Shown: in pieces, positions 24,987-36,594 of the stretch
How the letters are laid out: each line of letters begins with the position of its first letter
Position numbering within the stretch: position 1 is the stretch's first letter
Origin: Terana coerulea
Taxonomy: Eukaryota > Basidiomycota > Agaricomycetes > Polyporales > Phanerochaetaceae
Assembly (NCBI GenBank): GCA_024811115.1
Contig: JAKOGH010000251.1
Location: 1-38,457 of the forward strand
Length of the DNA: 38,457 nucleotides
Direction of reading: 5' to 3'
The notes under the pieces: generated by a model
The model's database searches: none
The model's input: the letters and a program-made list of their open reading frames with translations, nothing else
Told to the model about the DNA's origin: nothing
Translations under genes and position numbers: made by a program

Positions 24987-26133
24987 TCAGCAAAGTCCAG
25001 TAGAGTTGCGCCACGTAAACGTAGCAAATACATCTCTCGCCGTTGTTAACTGGCTGCCTACTTCTTCAGACCGTCCGACGGTGTCAAATATCCAGAGCCG
25101 AGCGCCGGAATCCGGACCCGTCATCTCGAGTTCATGCCTTTGCATTTCCTCCCAATGTGGTAGGCCAAATACATGAGGTAGACGTTCCCAAACCACCTTT
25201 TGTCCTTCCCAATAGGATGTCTCGAAGTATATTCTGCAGCTTCTGCAGAGTTGAAATGGGAGTCCACTATCAAAGTCAATAAATCTGAGGGGATCCATAA
25301 GACAGGGCGAGGGCTCCAAGGATGACTTGATGCACCGCCGCACTTCGAAGCAGGACAGAGGGTTCTGACAATCGGGAGTTATGTCACGGGTATCTGCAAG
25401 AATAGCTTTGAAGGTGTGCTCCCAGGCAAGTTTCCACAGCGCCGGAATCGCTGCGATGACCACATCCCGATTGACGGCCTGGAGACCAGCGGTATCCCCT
25501 GGATTAACGATGGTTTCCAGAGGCGCATCGTACAGACACAGCAGGGCCGTAGGGAGCAGGAGTAACGCATCTGCAGCTCTTGCTGCGTTCACTACGGCAA
25601 CGCCTATATCCCACTCTGGGGCCCCCGAACGTATGTCAGGGCGTAGATCGCATTGGCAGCCAGTACCACCCCAGCTATGGCAGAGGTCGTCAAAGTTATC
25701 GGGGTAATCATGTTTCAGAATGGTGACCACTCGCTTTCGCAATTGGTACGCTTGGTATTTCGTCGCTAATTGTAGAAGCGAACTGTACTGTATGGCATTG
25801 CATGTTTCCAGATATCTATCACGATAATGCATGAGAGAGTTGCGAAAGAGCCAATGATATATCATGGACGGCGCACGAATACTTGAAAATTGCAGCAAGA
25901 AAGAGATACATATCTTCAACACCGTCTTGCATTGTTACGACTAGACATCCATCGTGCGATTGTGCGTCATCGCTTCCAGGCTGAGGAAGGGTGAACATGT
26001 CTCTGAAGAGGGCAGACTCCCTGGCAAGTATCGACTTGAGCACTCGAAAACCCGTCGCCCCTGCCTTGAGGATGATGTTGCCGTCGTCAAACCACAGATC
26101 TGGATGTTTGTCGAAAGGCGTATCGACTTCCAT
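24987..26133 (-). CDS. BTB/POZ domain protein
   Basis: Member of the large agaricomycete BTB/POZ family; BTB domains mediate dimerisation and often recruit cullin-3 ligases. The start MEVDTPFDKHPDLWFDDGNI at 26133 leads into the BTB core IILKAGATGFRVLKSILARE, SALFRDMFTLPQP, then an intron at about 25816-25882. After it come YLETCNAIQYSSLLQLATKY and QAYQLRKRVVTILKHDYP, the typical BTB-to-helical linker. The remaining about 200 residues have LLCLYDAPLETIV and a Cys-rich LCRSCRIYFETSYW near the end. An upstream in-frame ATG at 26208 is possible but adds a non-conserved leader. About 340 aa in total, a normal length for this family. Confidence 0.8.
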
Positions 26134-26724
26134 CGTTGTCGGGTCAAGATTTGATGTTATCTGACCATGAAAAGGTCGAGAAAAACAACAGAGAAAAGTT
26201 GACAGCATATCTCACCGAGGCGGTGTCTGAATAAGTATGTCTGGCCGGTGCAGTTGCGGTCACAGCCTGAGTGCATAGAACCAATGTAGCGTTAGCGAGA
26301 TGACCCGCCAGGTCCCAAATTGGAAATGCGTCGGGCGATTTGTTCCAGACAAACAGTTGTGCACACCGGCCGGAGACCGGCCGGTGCCGCGGCGCCGAAG
26401 CTTCAATCACTGAAGCCTAAGGCCTAAGGATTCAGTTGATCAAGTTGTCAATGTGAGTATAGTAATTACCGACCTCCCCATGCATGGCTGAGCGTGTCCC
26501 GGTGACCTCCACACGCTCACGCACCCATGATCAAGCATCGATGCATACGTCTATAGTCGGCTGGGAACTCGTGCCTAGACGCAGCATTCAATGGAACTGA
26601 TGACATAATCCTCTCAGCTGCACGTAGTATATAGTCCATGAGACCGCCGTCTGCATTCTACTTACTTCGACTCTGTCCGCAATCGCAGCGTTTCCGCACT
26701 CACATTCAACGATTGAGGCCAAGC
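26134..26724. promoter_or_regulatory. Divergent intergenic region with TATA box at 26628
   Basis: Shared upstream region of the BTB gene and the questin-oxidase-like gene. GTATATAG at about 26628-26635 on the plus strand lies 90-97 bases before the ATG at 26725. It is so close to the ATG at 26638 that the latter would precede the expected transcription start. A CCGGCCGGAGACCGGCCGG palindrome-like stretch lies at about 26367-26386. Confidence 0.45.
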
Positions 26725-28470
26725 ATGTCGCTCACTGGTACACACAAGCTCCCGCCAACCATCAAGCAAGGACTCGTCAACTTCGCGGGAGCCACGCCCG
26801 AATCCAAGGCGACGGTGGAACGGCTGCTCGAGGAGGACAGGGAGACCCACCACTGCTTCTACGGCAGAGTCGGGTTTCACAACCATCTGAGCCACCAGTG
26901 AGTGCTCTCCCCATTGCACCACGCGCTTCCAGTACTGAGTACCGCGTCGCGAAAGCTTACTTGCCGCGTACGACTTTGGCGCGAGCGCGAAGCAGCTGCA
27001 GACCATCTACGACACTGAGAAGAAGGAGCTGTATCCTATCCATCTCGTAGATCACAAGACAAAGACTGTGGAGGAACAGTATATTACTATCACACCGCAG
27101 GACTGGACAGGGTACGTGGGCCAGGAAAAGTACGTCCGTCGTGCTTCACATCACCTGTGCTGTACATGATGCGAGCTTGGGCAAGGTACTATGCAAGCTT
27201 CGTCAAGTTCTTCACCAACGAGGTCAACCAGTTAGGCGTGGGCGATGCGCTGGAGCAGTACATCTTCGCCCCAGCCGCCAATGGAAACGGGGCATATATG
27301 CTCTTGAGATTTATTGGTGGAGCGTGAGTGCTGCATCCATCGAGATGAGATCCAGAAGCTGATATGTATCCGCAGTGTCCATCCGTTGATCCAGACAGGG
27401 GTGCGAGGTTTCCGCCGGCTCTTGCAATCCTGTACTAACGACGGGCTTCGCAGTACGGCGTTGAGTTTGGTAGCTCCGCCATGGTCGCCGCCGCGCTGGC
27501 CCAGGCCGCGGTGCACGACGCTTACGTTCCCGAGCTCTTCGACCTGCGCCCGCACATGAAGGTCGCCAACGGCCAACAAGCGCAAATTCGCAACCCCTCC
27601 GCAGGCCGGCAACCCTCCCAGGGTTTGTCCCTCCTCGAGATCTTCCGGGAAATGTACGAATCCGAGAAGCTGAAGCCCGTCATGCCGTATGATCCCAACG
27701 CGCTGCTCACCAAGCGCCGGGACGACGCGCGGAAGGACGGCAGGCCAGAGGAGATCGTGCGACTGTCGAACCTGTGGCAGATTGACTTGTCCAGGGGGCA
27801 GGCGGAGCTCGACGAGAGGACCGAGGAGCTGGTGTGGTTGGCGACGCTCCTCATGGCAGGGACGAGCAAGACTGGGCGGAAACCACGCCTCGACTTCTTC
27901 TTGATGCATATGGTAACGAGCAGCCTGTTCGTTCCGTCCCTACTCAAGGTCATACCCTCGATGGAGAGTAAGGCAACACTGTTGCGAGCGTTGCTCCCGG
28001 TTATCATGATGTATACACTCGTCCGCGGCCGCCCTCGTATCAACCCCGACGTCTTGATGTCCTACAGCGCGACGCCGCGTCCTCCCACGAAACAGGGCCT
28101 GTCCGCGCTTCAGCGCCACGAGAGCGCGATCGGCGACCCTGCAGACGACGCGCACGTGAACCCTTGGCCGGAGATGATCGCCTCGGTCCTGCACGCTCCA
28201 GATGCGCACACTGTTAAGACCATCCGTACGCTATATTACGCAACGCAACATTACGGCACGACTCCAGCCGGCGGTGTAATAGGCGCGTTCAGGAAGGACG
28301 GGACCGAGACGCATGAGGGCATGGCGAAGCTGGATGGGACCATCTTTGTAAGGGCGGCCGGGGCTGTGATGGATAACCTCGGGTGGGTGAGTCATGGGCA
28401 GAAGGCGGGCTCTTGGGATCGGAGTGCGCTCGGGTGGGATGACGCCTGGAATGACAAGGATGAAGAGTGA
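26725..28470 (+). CDS. Questin-oxidase-like protein
   Basis: Resembles the questin oxidase family, whose studied members (AflY/GedK type) do Baeyer-Villiger-like ring cleavage of anthraquinones without a flavin. Start MSLTGTHKLPPTIKQGLVNF; then HLLAAYDFGASAKQLQTIYD, DWTGYVGQEK, YYASFVKFFTNEVNQLGVGD, GAYMLLRFIGGAVHPLIQTGYGVEFGS and, in the long last exon, HMVTSSLFVPSLLKVIP and ending GWDDAWNDKDEE. The repeated histidines and the HPLIQTGYGVEF block are the family signature. Introns interrupt the N-terminal third; the last exon is about 1,000 bases. No polyketide synthase or other pathway gene is near, so the substrate cannot be inferred. I prefer the ATG at 26725 to that at 26638 because of the TATA position. 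Confidence 0.82.
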
Positions 28471-28601
28471 CCGGCCTAACTGGCTGCGGAAACTATATCT
28501 TGGATTAGCGATGTACGTTACTAGGATATATGGACTTCGCTCACCGATATTTTGTATTACTAGTTCTCGAGGAATGCACAGATTTCAGACTTGCGGACAT
28601 C

Positions 28602-29298
28602 CTACAACTTGGCATGGATCTTCCGCAGGAGCGCGTTTGCGTCGTCGTCGTCGAGTTCGCCTCTCGCTTCGAACTCTTTCGTGTGCATTTCCTTCTGCGT
28701 CAAGGCGAGCGTGACGCGGTTTCCAGTGAACGCTTGGGGCGCTCGGTCATTGAAGTTCGGTGCCGGTATGATGTGATAGTGCACCTGCAGAACAAGGTCA
28801 GGGCTTGCTTACGGACGTAAAGCAAAAGTTGGGCATACGTGGGGAACCGCTTGAGCGTACTCTTGATTGCACACGACATTTAGAGCGGTGTTCTGCAGGG
28901 CTATAGACAAGGTCAAATGCTTGCACTAGAATTAGTGATTTATGGAAATAGATACCTTCCGTCAAAGCGTGAGAGACTTTTGAGACTACCACTCCTGTGG
29001 CGGCAGCAAACTCAGCGGGGAGCTCCGAGACCCGAGAGACATGAGTCTTCGGGATGACGAGGGTGTGTCCTGGACGCAATGGTAAAATATCTTGGTGTTC
29101 AGACACTTCGGTCAGCTTGGAAGGTAAAGATATAAACTGGTCAGGCGTACCTAGCACAGCAATGACCTTTTCGTCTTCGTACACCTTGAATGCAGACCCT
29201 TGTCCCTGAATGATACGACAAAACGGACACTCCGGGTGAATCTTCCACGACTCTGGAACTTCTCTGTTTTCGTGCGCTTTGATTATGAAAGAAGTCAT
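28602..29298 (-). CDS. HIT-family nucleotide hydrolase/transferase
   Basis: Histidine triad protein acting on nucleotide phosphoramidates or dinucleotides. Start MTSFIIKAHENREVPESW; then a CPFC metal-type pair (PECPFCRIIQGQGSAFKVYE), DILPLRPGHTLVIPKTHVSR, ELPAEFAAATGVVVSKVSHAL and the catalytic triad motif HVHYHIIPAP, split by an intron after its first His codon. It ends NALLRKIHAKL at 28602. The first intron, 60 bases inside the HIT fold (after VIAVL), is in frame and stop-free, but the family alignment of DILPLRPGHT directly after VIAVL shows it should be spliced. The start codon is 321 bases from the divergent dienelactone hydrolase gene. Confidence 0.88.
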
Positions 29299-29558
29299 GG
29301 TACAGTATGGGACGAGGTGCAGTGCCGAGGAGAGTACGCAAGCTGTTTGCCGGGGTCGAGGACACGAGGCGGAATTGCACGACATTCATGATTCAAGCGC
29401 CCACGGTTTACCACGCGATCAATACTGTAGGGATCAGTGATTGCTTCGCGGACAATCATTGGCTCGTCATTACTTCCATGTTTCCGGCGCGACCTGGACA
29501 AGCAACAACTAGGAATTCCTTACTCACCAGCCTCGGTGTCTGGCACCACGGAGTTCGG

Positions 29559-29568
29559 TATATATAAA
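29559..29568 (+). promoter_or_regulatory. TATA box of the dienelactone hydrolase gene
   Basis: TATATATAAA, 51-61 bases upstream of the ATG at 29620, in the intergenic region shared with the HIT gene. Confidence 0.6.
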
Positions 29569-29619
29569 CTCAGCTGAGGACGACATGCCCGTCGCCACCC
29601 TTCCTCACGGACAACCACC

Positions 29620-30694
29620 ATGGCGAGCTGCGACCAGTGTACCCAGGGCTACATCCTCCCCGGCGAACCGACCGGCGAGCTCGTCGACGGCGCGTACTTT
29701 CGTGCCGCCCCCGAAGACGCGACCACAACGGGGCCCAAGCGCGCTGTCGTTCTACTGACGGACGTCTTTGGTCTGCCGTTGAAGAACAACAAGATCAATG
29801 CGGACGAGCTGGCCAAGCGGGTGGGATGCGACGTCTGGGTTCCGGATTTCTTCAACGGTGCGCACCATGCATGGTTCCGCAGTTGCTAGACACCTAAACC
29901 TGAAAGACCTCCAGGGAGCCCACCCGTAACCGCGGAAGAGCTCGAGCCTTTTCTGACTGACAGACCAGGAGAGACGTTGTCGTGGGGTGCGAGGTTCCGG
30001 ATTCTGGGCCTGGTCATCACCAGAATCTTCCGTTTCTACCAAGTCCGCGATTCAGTCATCGATCCGCGTGTCGTGGAAGTGCGTACTCACCGGTGCCAAT
30101 ATAAACTGGCTTAACCCGCGCTCCTCTGTAGTTCGTGACAAAGCTGCGGAAGGAGAAGGGTTACGAGAAGATAGGAGCCGTAGGGTACGTCCGTGCGCAC
30201 CACTATCACCCGTACTTTTGTTTATACCAGCATAGATACTGCTTTGGTGGCTCTGTTGCCATTCGTCTCGGTTCTGCAGACTTGTTTGATACGCTGGTCA
30301 TTGTCCACCCTGGCAGATGCAATATCGAACAGATCAAGAAAATCAACAAGCCTACCGCGTGGGCTTGCGCCGAAGGTACGCCCTGAATTTGCCTCTTCAG
30401 CCAACCGGAATCTGAACAGCTGCCTCCCAGAGGACATGTCGTTCAAAAAGCCTTTGAGGGACGAAGCGGAGGCCGTGTATGCTGGGCGGAAAGACAAGCC
30501 TGAGTTCATCGAGTACGAGTTCAAGGATTACAAAGGTACGTTATACACCCCTTTGTGTAGGTGCAGCTGCTAAACCGTGAACAGGCACTTGCCATGGCTT
30601 TGCGGCACGTCCGAATCTCGCAATACCCGAGGTCGTTGAAGGATACAACGGCGCGTTGGAGCAAACTGCGGAGTGGTTCAAGAAGACGCTGTAG
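29620..30694 (+). CDS. Dienelactone hydrolase family alpha/beta hydrolase
   Basis: Alpha/beta hydrolase of the dienelactone hydrolase type, which opens lactone or ester rings in aromatic breakdown and related reactions. MASCDQCTQGYILPGEPTGE, then AVVLLTDVFGLPLKNNKINA, DELAKRVGCDVWVPDFFNG, the nucleophile elbow GYCFGG (Cys at 30240-30242) and the catalytic His in GTCHGFAARPNL (30593-30595). The acidic member is probably the Glu/Asp of ACAEGEDM-type sequence around the fifth intron. Six exons separated by introns of about 50-60 bases; ends EQTAEWFKKTL. Length about 245-250 aa fits the family. The natural substrate is not deducible from the sequence. Confidence 0.85.
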
Positions 30695-32260
30695 TCTGCG
30701 AGTGGATTTCTCGGAATTATCTGTCCCGCCGATGAGTTCGAGATACTTTTTATGCGTCTATTTTATCATATTTTTGATGACTACTTCGGTTCTGCGCTGA
30801 ATATACCCGTTTGTGAATAGGTGTAATGTCCGACAATGTTGACGGTTGCATATCGAATCGCATGATGTGCAGTTTGGTGCATGCTGGAGTGTGTACCGCA
30901 AGTTTGGACAGGCTCTGCTCTGTGCCTTGCGATCGATTATCCAACAAACTGACACAAACATGACCTGATGATAAACCTAGTTACCAAATGCACGACAGCC
31001 ACTTACCGCAACCTCGGTCCACAGATACAGAGCTAGACCGGACCAGCTGTGAGTTCATAGACGTCTTCTCTCCGCGTTACGCCTCTGAATGCTTCACCTG
31101 GCAGGGTTGAAGCTCTACATCAATTTGTCTATGATGCCTCGCCGCTGATGGCTTAATACAGAAGGTTTGAACGCAATGCCTGATGCAACTCAACATTCGC
31201 CTCCTTGGACGGAGAACTGACGTTGTCGTTCGAACTTTTCGGTTCTGGGTATACACCGGGAATATGCATGTTGCGTGTGGCGCACACAGGATACGTTATT
31301 GACCGGTGCGCCAGATAGGTCATAGTCCTGTGAGCCTCAAAATTGGTACAGCGCTGACATCATATATATATCAGATGCTGCCGCCTCGTGAAGCCCTGTG
31401 CTTTGAAATACTCAAAGCATGGCCACTTTTCGCTCAAGGCACCATCTCCTCGGCACCGTGGAGAGCGCTGTTTCCAGAGTGTGCTTCAATTTTTAAGCAG
31501 GTAAACACAGGCAGGTACATTCTTCCGTTTGTTCGTCCGATCTTCTTTATCGTTGATTGATTGTTGCTGTGTAGATATACTTCGCGAACTGCTACGGCTG
31601 GGTGCGGCTGGGTGTGACAAAATGAAGATCTTGATTGCTCAACTGAATATAATGCGAGTCTTGTGAGTCTTGCCATCGTGATGTGTTCTCCGCAGGCTGA
31701 AGGCCGAAACTGAGACCACAGGCTCGTACAGAGTTCACTGTACTGGGCGCGTGCGAGCGGCGATTTGGCCTGTGCATCCTTGACTGTACGTCGCAGCTTT
31801 GCACTCTTGTCGAAGGTCGCACAGAACGCAAGCTCTGACAAGAATTCAGTGTACCGAAGACTGCCAGAGAGACCGTTTACGGATTGCGGGTTGTAGCCGT
31901 CATAGGCAGATACTGGACGAGTACTGGACCTTCGCCGTCTGACAAGCATCTCTCCGCGACATGGAAGGTTTCGCTTCTTACGATGCCAGCCCCGAATGTC
32001 GGACTTTGGGTGACCGCAGGCACCCAGTGAGACCTTCTGCAAACCGTCAGGAGGTCAGTCATATGGAGCTTGCCCGCAGTGTCGGGATTCTTCCGTGATA
32101 CCATTACAGCGACTCGGATGCGGCGGCTGAGGCGATTCACCACTCGCATAAGTAGCCTTGGTGTGCAAACAGCCCGTTGTTCTCTGTATCTCGTTGACGC
32201 AACTCACAAAGAACCCTTTTCATATAGCTCATCCTCTTACGTCGTCGTCGAACCTGAAGA
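30695..32260. other. Long gene-poor stretch
   Basis: No recognised gene. A 202-codon minus-strand frame at 31434-32042 has no family features, no plausible introns and a Ser/Arg-rich composition. A plus-strand frame at 31306-31560 is likewise unconvincing. Beyond these, nothing is seen apart from AT-rich runs near 30770 and 31360. Confidence 0.4.
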
Positions 32261-34175
32261 ATGCCCTCGACGGGTGGAGAACATGCACAAATCCTGTATG
32301 CATTGGATAAGCCTCACACTCTCCGTCCTCTGACTGCACCGGTAGCCACGGCCCCAGTCTTCTGGGAATATTCCTGAATGTCGGGTATGTCTGCTGACCA
32401 CTCGCTCTTCCAAGCTTTGACTTACAAAATACATAGGCTCTATGGCGTCATGGTCACCCAAGCACACTCCTACTATGTCATGTTTCGCAAGTGCGTCTAG
32501 CTCATGGAAGACCATGTTCATCCCCATCCCTAACTATATAGTCCTCTGGTATTTGTAGGGACCCGCTCTGGATGAAAATATATGTAGGTGACATTTCGAT
32601 TCTAGTGCATGGCCTAATTCCTCATCTTACCGTCCAGATCGCAGTTCTGCTTCTTGCGGACACGTTGAATACGTCTTTCAACATCGCTTGGATATACAAC
32701 ATCCTCATCAATCAGTTTGGTGAGTGTGGTGCCCCACCGTTCATGTCGCATGACTGGCCTGACTTCTGGCTACGTTGAACAGGCAACATCACCGTTCTGA
32801 CGACAGCCGACTGGCGTAAGTTCATGGCATTTTTCTATGACACTGACCGTTGTTGACTTGTCTCTGCCCTGATCTACAGTATTCTCTTCTGGTCAGGAAG
32901 CCTTTTCATTTGACAGCGGTTTACTGTATTGATGCAAGCGATACGGCATACAGAGATGGCCATGCTCGTAGGTAGACTTCATCTTCAGATATTGAATGCA
33001 TACTGACATAATCTCTTTGGGCGCGTAGGGGTTGTATCAATGATGGTTCAGCTCTTCTACGCCTGGCGCATACTTGTATTGACTAAGGGTAAACGGGTGG
33101 TAGCCCTCGTTGTCTTGAGCTCCACCATGTCTGGACGTAAGATCAGCTACTCGTGGCTACTCATGTCCTTATGTTGACTTCGAATCTATAGTTTGCGCAA
33201 TCGGATCCGCAATAGCTATTGGGATGAAACCGAGTTTTTCAGGGCTGCACGCGCTTGGTGTACGTCTCGACAGTTCCTTTTGTTAGCTCACGTATGCTCA
33301 CCGCTTGCTGTATTCAACAGATGATTGTACTACCTTGGCTCATTTCCTGCACAATCTGCGACGTAACGATTTGCACGGCGCTCACCGCATACCTGGCAAG
33401 CCTTTCCCACAGCTCGTACTGCTTAATATCTGACCACCACACGTAGGTGAAGCATAAGACGGGTTTCGCATCGACCGACGGCGTTGTCAACAGTATTATA
33501 CGATGTACGCTTTTCCAGATGCACTCTCATTGTGAATGCTCATCCTAAGCACACAAAGCTACGGTGCAAAACGGTCTTTTGACCGCTTCATTCACCACCG
33601 CACATATCATCTCGTTCCTGGTCACGGTACGCCCTTGGGTTTGACCACATGAGCGACGTCCGGCTGACCGCCACGAAGACCAAGGGCGTCCACATGGTAT
33701 TCAATTACGGGGTCGTAAAGTTGTACGTCCACAATTCTCTGTGAAGCCATTCGTGCTAGAGGCTCAGTACGCCATAGGTACACAAATTCTGTTCTTTCCA
33801 GCCTGAACGCTCGCCGTGAATGGACAGACTCGACTACCAGTTCAAATGTCAAAGAATGGCCGAGTGTACGTGGCTTGCGTCTTGCCCATACTCATCTGCT
33901 CACGATCGTTACGCTGAACAGGATACCTCAGGTTTCACCAGTCCTGGGCGCTCCCTGCGTCCACAGGTATGCCTTCTACTTGTTCGTGAAGTATCTGGTT
34001 ACTCATGGGCCATGTCCCGCTGTTGCAATAGGTAAATATCAACGTCGAAACCCACGAAATGGTCGACATCTGCCCCTTAGCAAATGGCAAGGATAGCGTG
34101 TGGCCAGGACTGGGTAGCGCGGAATCTATGAAGAAGCCTAAGATTAACGATCGTCCCATCACCGTGGCTGTCTGA
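32261..34175 (+). CDS. DUF6534 multi-pass membrane protein, copy C
   Basis: Third paralogue of the DUF6534 genes, on the opposite strand. Exons I could place: 32261-32295, 32346-32384, 32437-32490, 32559-32583, 32638-32719, 32783-32815, then smaller ones. Spliced blocks read MPSTGGEHAQILHGPSLLG, LYGVMVTQAHSYYVMFRK, IAVLLLADTLNTSFNIAWIY, LTTADWLFSS, GVVSMMVQLFYAWRILVLT, LPWLISCTICDVTI, NGLLTASFTTAHIISFLVT, VHMVFNYGVVKLYTNSVL, SSLNARREW and a hydrophilic tail VETHEMVDICPL, ending TGA at 34173-34175. About 350 aa with six or seven hydrophobic stretches. All blocks are open and keep the consensus that copy B has lost, so this is the best reference copy. No FIST gene lies beside it. Confidence 0.78.
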
Positions 34176-34338
34176 AAGTCCTTGAAATTACTGTGGAACG
34201 GCAAGATTACTGGAGCCTATGACGACACCTTGGTCTGCGAAGGAGGTTTAGCGAATTATGGCAATGGCAATCCTCAACCCTTTCACATAGTTACGAGTAA
34301 GACACATGTTGTAGCGAATGGTTCTCCGGAATAGTACA
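34176..34338. other. Short spacer before the retroelement
   Basis: No gene. Contains an ACACATGTTGTAGC repeat of the start of the candidate LTR (34305), 30 bases before it. Confidence 0.4.
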
Positions 34339-35096
34339 TATGTTGTAACTTTTGCCTAGAAATGTGATTGCAGCAGCTCGGAAATCAGGATGTGCCTTGG
34401 CCAGCCATTTCAATGATTTCATACAGCAATCCGTTCAATCGTGGCAGAGTTGGTGGGAGCAGCCCGCCCGCGCCCTCTCGAACCTCAACGTTCTCTGTGT
34501 ACATAGCGAAGACGTCACGTCACCTCTGAGGTCAACAGACAAGGTAAGGATGGGCTAAGCTGTCAGCATAGGATGCTCTCGGCGTTTTTGACTGCGATGA
34601 GATGCAGTGTGCTGGGAGCTTTGTCAGGCCGTCTCCAATACATAACTCCGCCGGTGCATTTATATCTGGCCGTCAACAAAACTATGCCCGTCAGGACAGC
34701 AACGAGCATTTGCAACTCCAGTGAGCCGTGTAGAGTCCCGAGATTTTGCCATGCTGGTGAAAAGTGTGTTGATGAACTGCGCGGTCTCTGCGCTCATATT
34801 ATTGTTGAGTCAGATAGACGCCGTAAGCGCTCTACTCACATCTTCTCTATTGTTCTACCAGGATCCACCATGACGATGCCTATTGTCTATTATCCTGGTA
34901 TCTATTTGTGTCTGTTTGTAGTACAGCCACCCTGTATTGTATATAAGGCAGCCCTCTGCACCATACTCGAATAAGACTCTTACAACTCTCAACCCACTTA
35001 TGTGTATCCAAACCAGCCTATCAGGTGAGTAACCAACTTAGCTTCCTCTAGGCCTCGGTAGGAGTGTACGCCGCTGTATGCGCTGCACTTCTACAG
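34339..35096 (+). repeat. Candidate 5' long terminal repeat of a copia element
   Basis: Proposed from context only: begins TGTTGTAACT and ends TTCTACA (TG...CA), has a TATA box TATATAA at 34940-34946, and is followed at once by GGTTATGAGCCCC, which resembles the initiator-methionine primer-binding site of copia elements. The matching 3' copy lies beyond the window, so the ends are unproven. Confidence 0.35.
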
Positions 35097-35330
35097 GTTA
35101 TGAGCCCCGATGACGCGGTTGATTGCGCCGTCACTGGCAGCAACAACCAGCTCATTGGTAAACTCGCCTACCTGTTTGCTGCCATCGAAGCGCTGACGGT
35201 TGCGCTACATAGCGCACCGTCTACGCCAGGCAAGCTGAGCAGGCATGAAAGTGCCCTTTGGGGCCCCTCCTGGCTAGAAAGCCAGGTCAGTACGTCGTAC
35301 TGACTGCTCTGTCTTTACAGAACTCTACAA

Positions 35331-36300
35331 TGTCTTCCTCACTCGAGAAGCTTGTCCCCGTCCTCAACGGAACCAACTGGAAGCACTGGAACGACACCTT
35401 GAAGTCGTTCCTGGGCACTCAGGGCATCTCTCGTCAGCTTTTAACGACCCAGCCGACGGTGCCGACCTTAGTTCGCACCGTCCCGGCAGCTCCTGCTCGC
35501 GCCCGCAGTTGCAGCTGTGGGCACCCCAGCCATCCCTGCGCTTCCCGCCTCTGGCGAAGTGCCCGGCAATGAGCATGAGCACTCCAGGGCCGTCGACAAG
35601 CTCGACGACTGGATCAACGACGACCTCCGGTTGTGGGCTTCATTCGCCTCCGCCTGACTTACCAGATCGGACAGTCGGTGAAGAATGAAACGACAGCCAA
35701 GGCCCTGTACGAGTCCTTGCAGACCACCTACACCCAGAACACTCTGGAGTACGGCCTACACTGACTTCGGGGGACTCCCTGGAGACTCGCATCTCTGATG
35801 ACCAGTCCCCAGCACCCACGATCGCTAAGATCCAATCCCACATCGACCGCCTTCATACGGCCTATGTGGAAGTAGACAGTACCTACACCTGATGCTCCTC
35901 ATCTCGAAGACACCAGCGACGGTAAGCACGTCACCACCGTCACCACTCTAAATCAAAAGATGGTAGACACCTCCCTGACCCCCCTACCTGCTGGAAGTCC
36001 CGATCCCAAGCAGTACGGGCAGCAGCTCATTGCTGCATGGGAGCAGCGGAAGCTTTCCGGGTGGACAGCGCAAGCAGACTGAGTCTGCCAAGCGCTGTCA
36101 CCGCCGTCAATAAGGGAAGGATCCCTTAGTTCAAACAGCAGCAGCGCCTGCAGGCGCAGCAGCAGCAGCAGCAGGACAGTGCTGGCAACGGCAGGAAAGA
36201 AGACCCAGCGCGGCGCGCGGGGCAAGGGCGGGCAAGGCCCAGGATGCTGACCACGGTCACTCCACATCGCCGCCGGTCATCCCCGATGGTGAACGACTTC
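35331..36300 (+). pseudogene. Decayed gag-like region of a copia retrotransposon
   Basis: MSSSLEKLVPVLNGTNWKHW is the characteristic gag start (NGTNWxxW), followed by NDTLKSFLGTQGISRQLL. The frame then shifts: pieces AVDKLDDWINDDLRLW, SVKNETTAKALYESLQTTYT and KQYGQQLIAAWEQRKLSGW are all gag-like but lie in different frames, with stops between. Not functional. Confidence 0.7.
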
Positions 36301-36594
36301 GCCCGATATGCCGCTCCCCGTCAGAACCGAAGAGCCTCATCGAAGGAGAACGTGAGCTCTAGCTCGCCAACGGTAACCACTTGCCCGCAAAGGCATTAGC
36401 CCTTGCTGAAGCTTGGAGTCGTCGGGTCCCAGGAGCGCATCCAGACCCTCGAGGAAGTCGTCGACGCCAATGAGCACAACGCTTCATCGTGCGGACGCCA
36501 TGCGGGACATTGAGCACCGCAACCTGCGAACACCGTTCATGAGTTAGAATTCCAGCAGGAGTTCACTCTCGACGATCTCCCCAAGCTAACTAAA

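Noticed and set aside
26638..26724. Upstream ATG at 26638 giving a 29-residue leader on the questin-oxidase-like protein
   Set aside because: It lies too close to the TATA-like box at about 26628 to be within the transcript.
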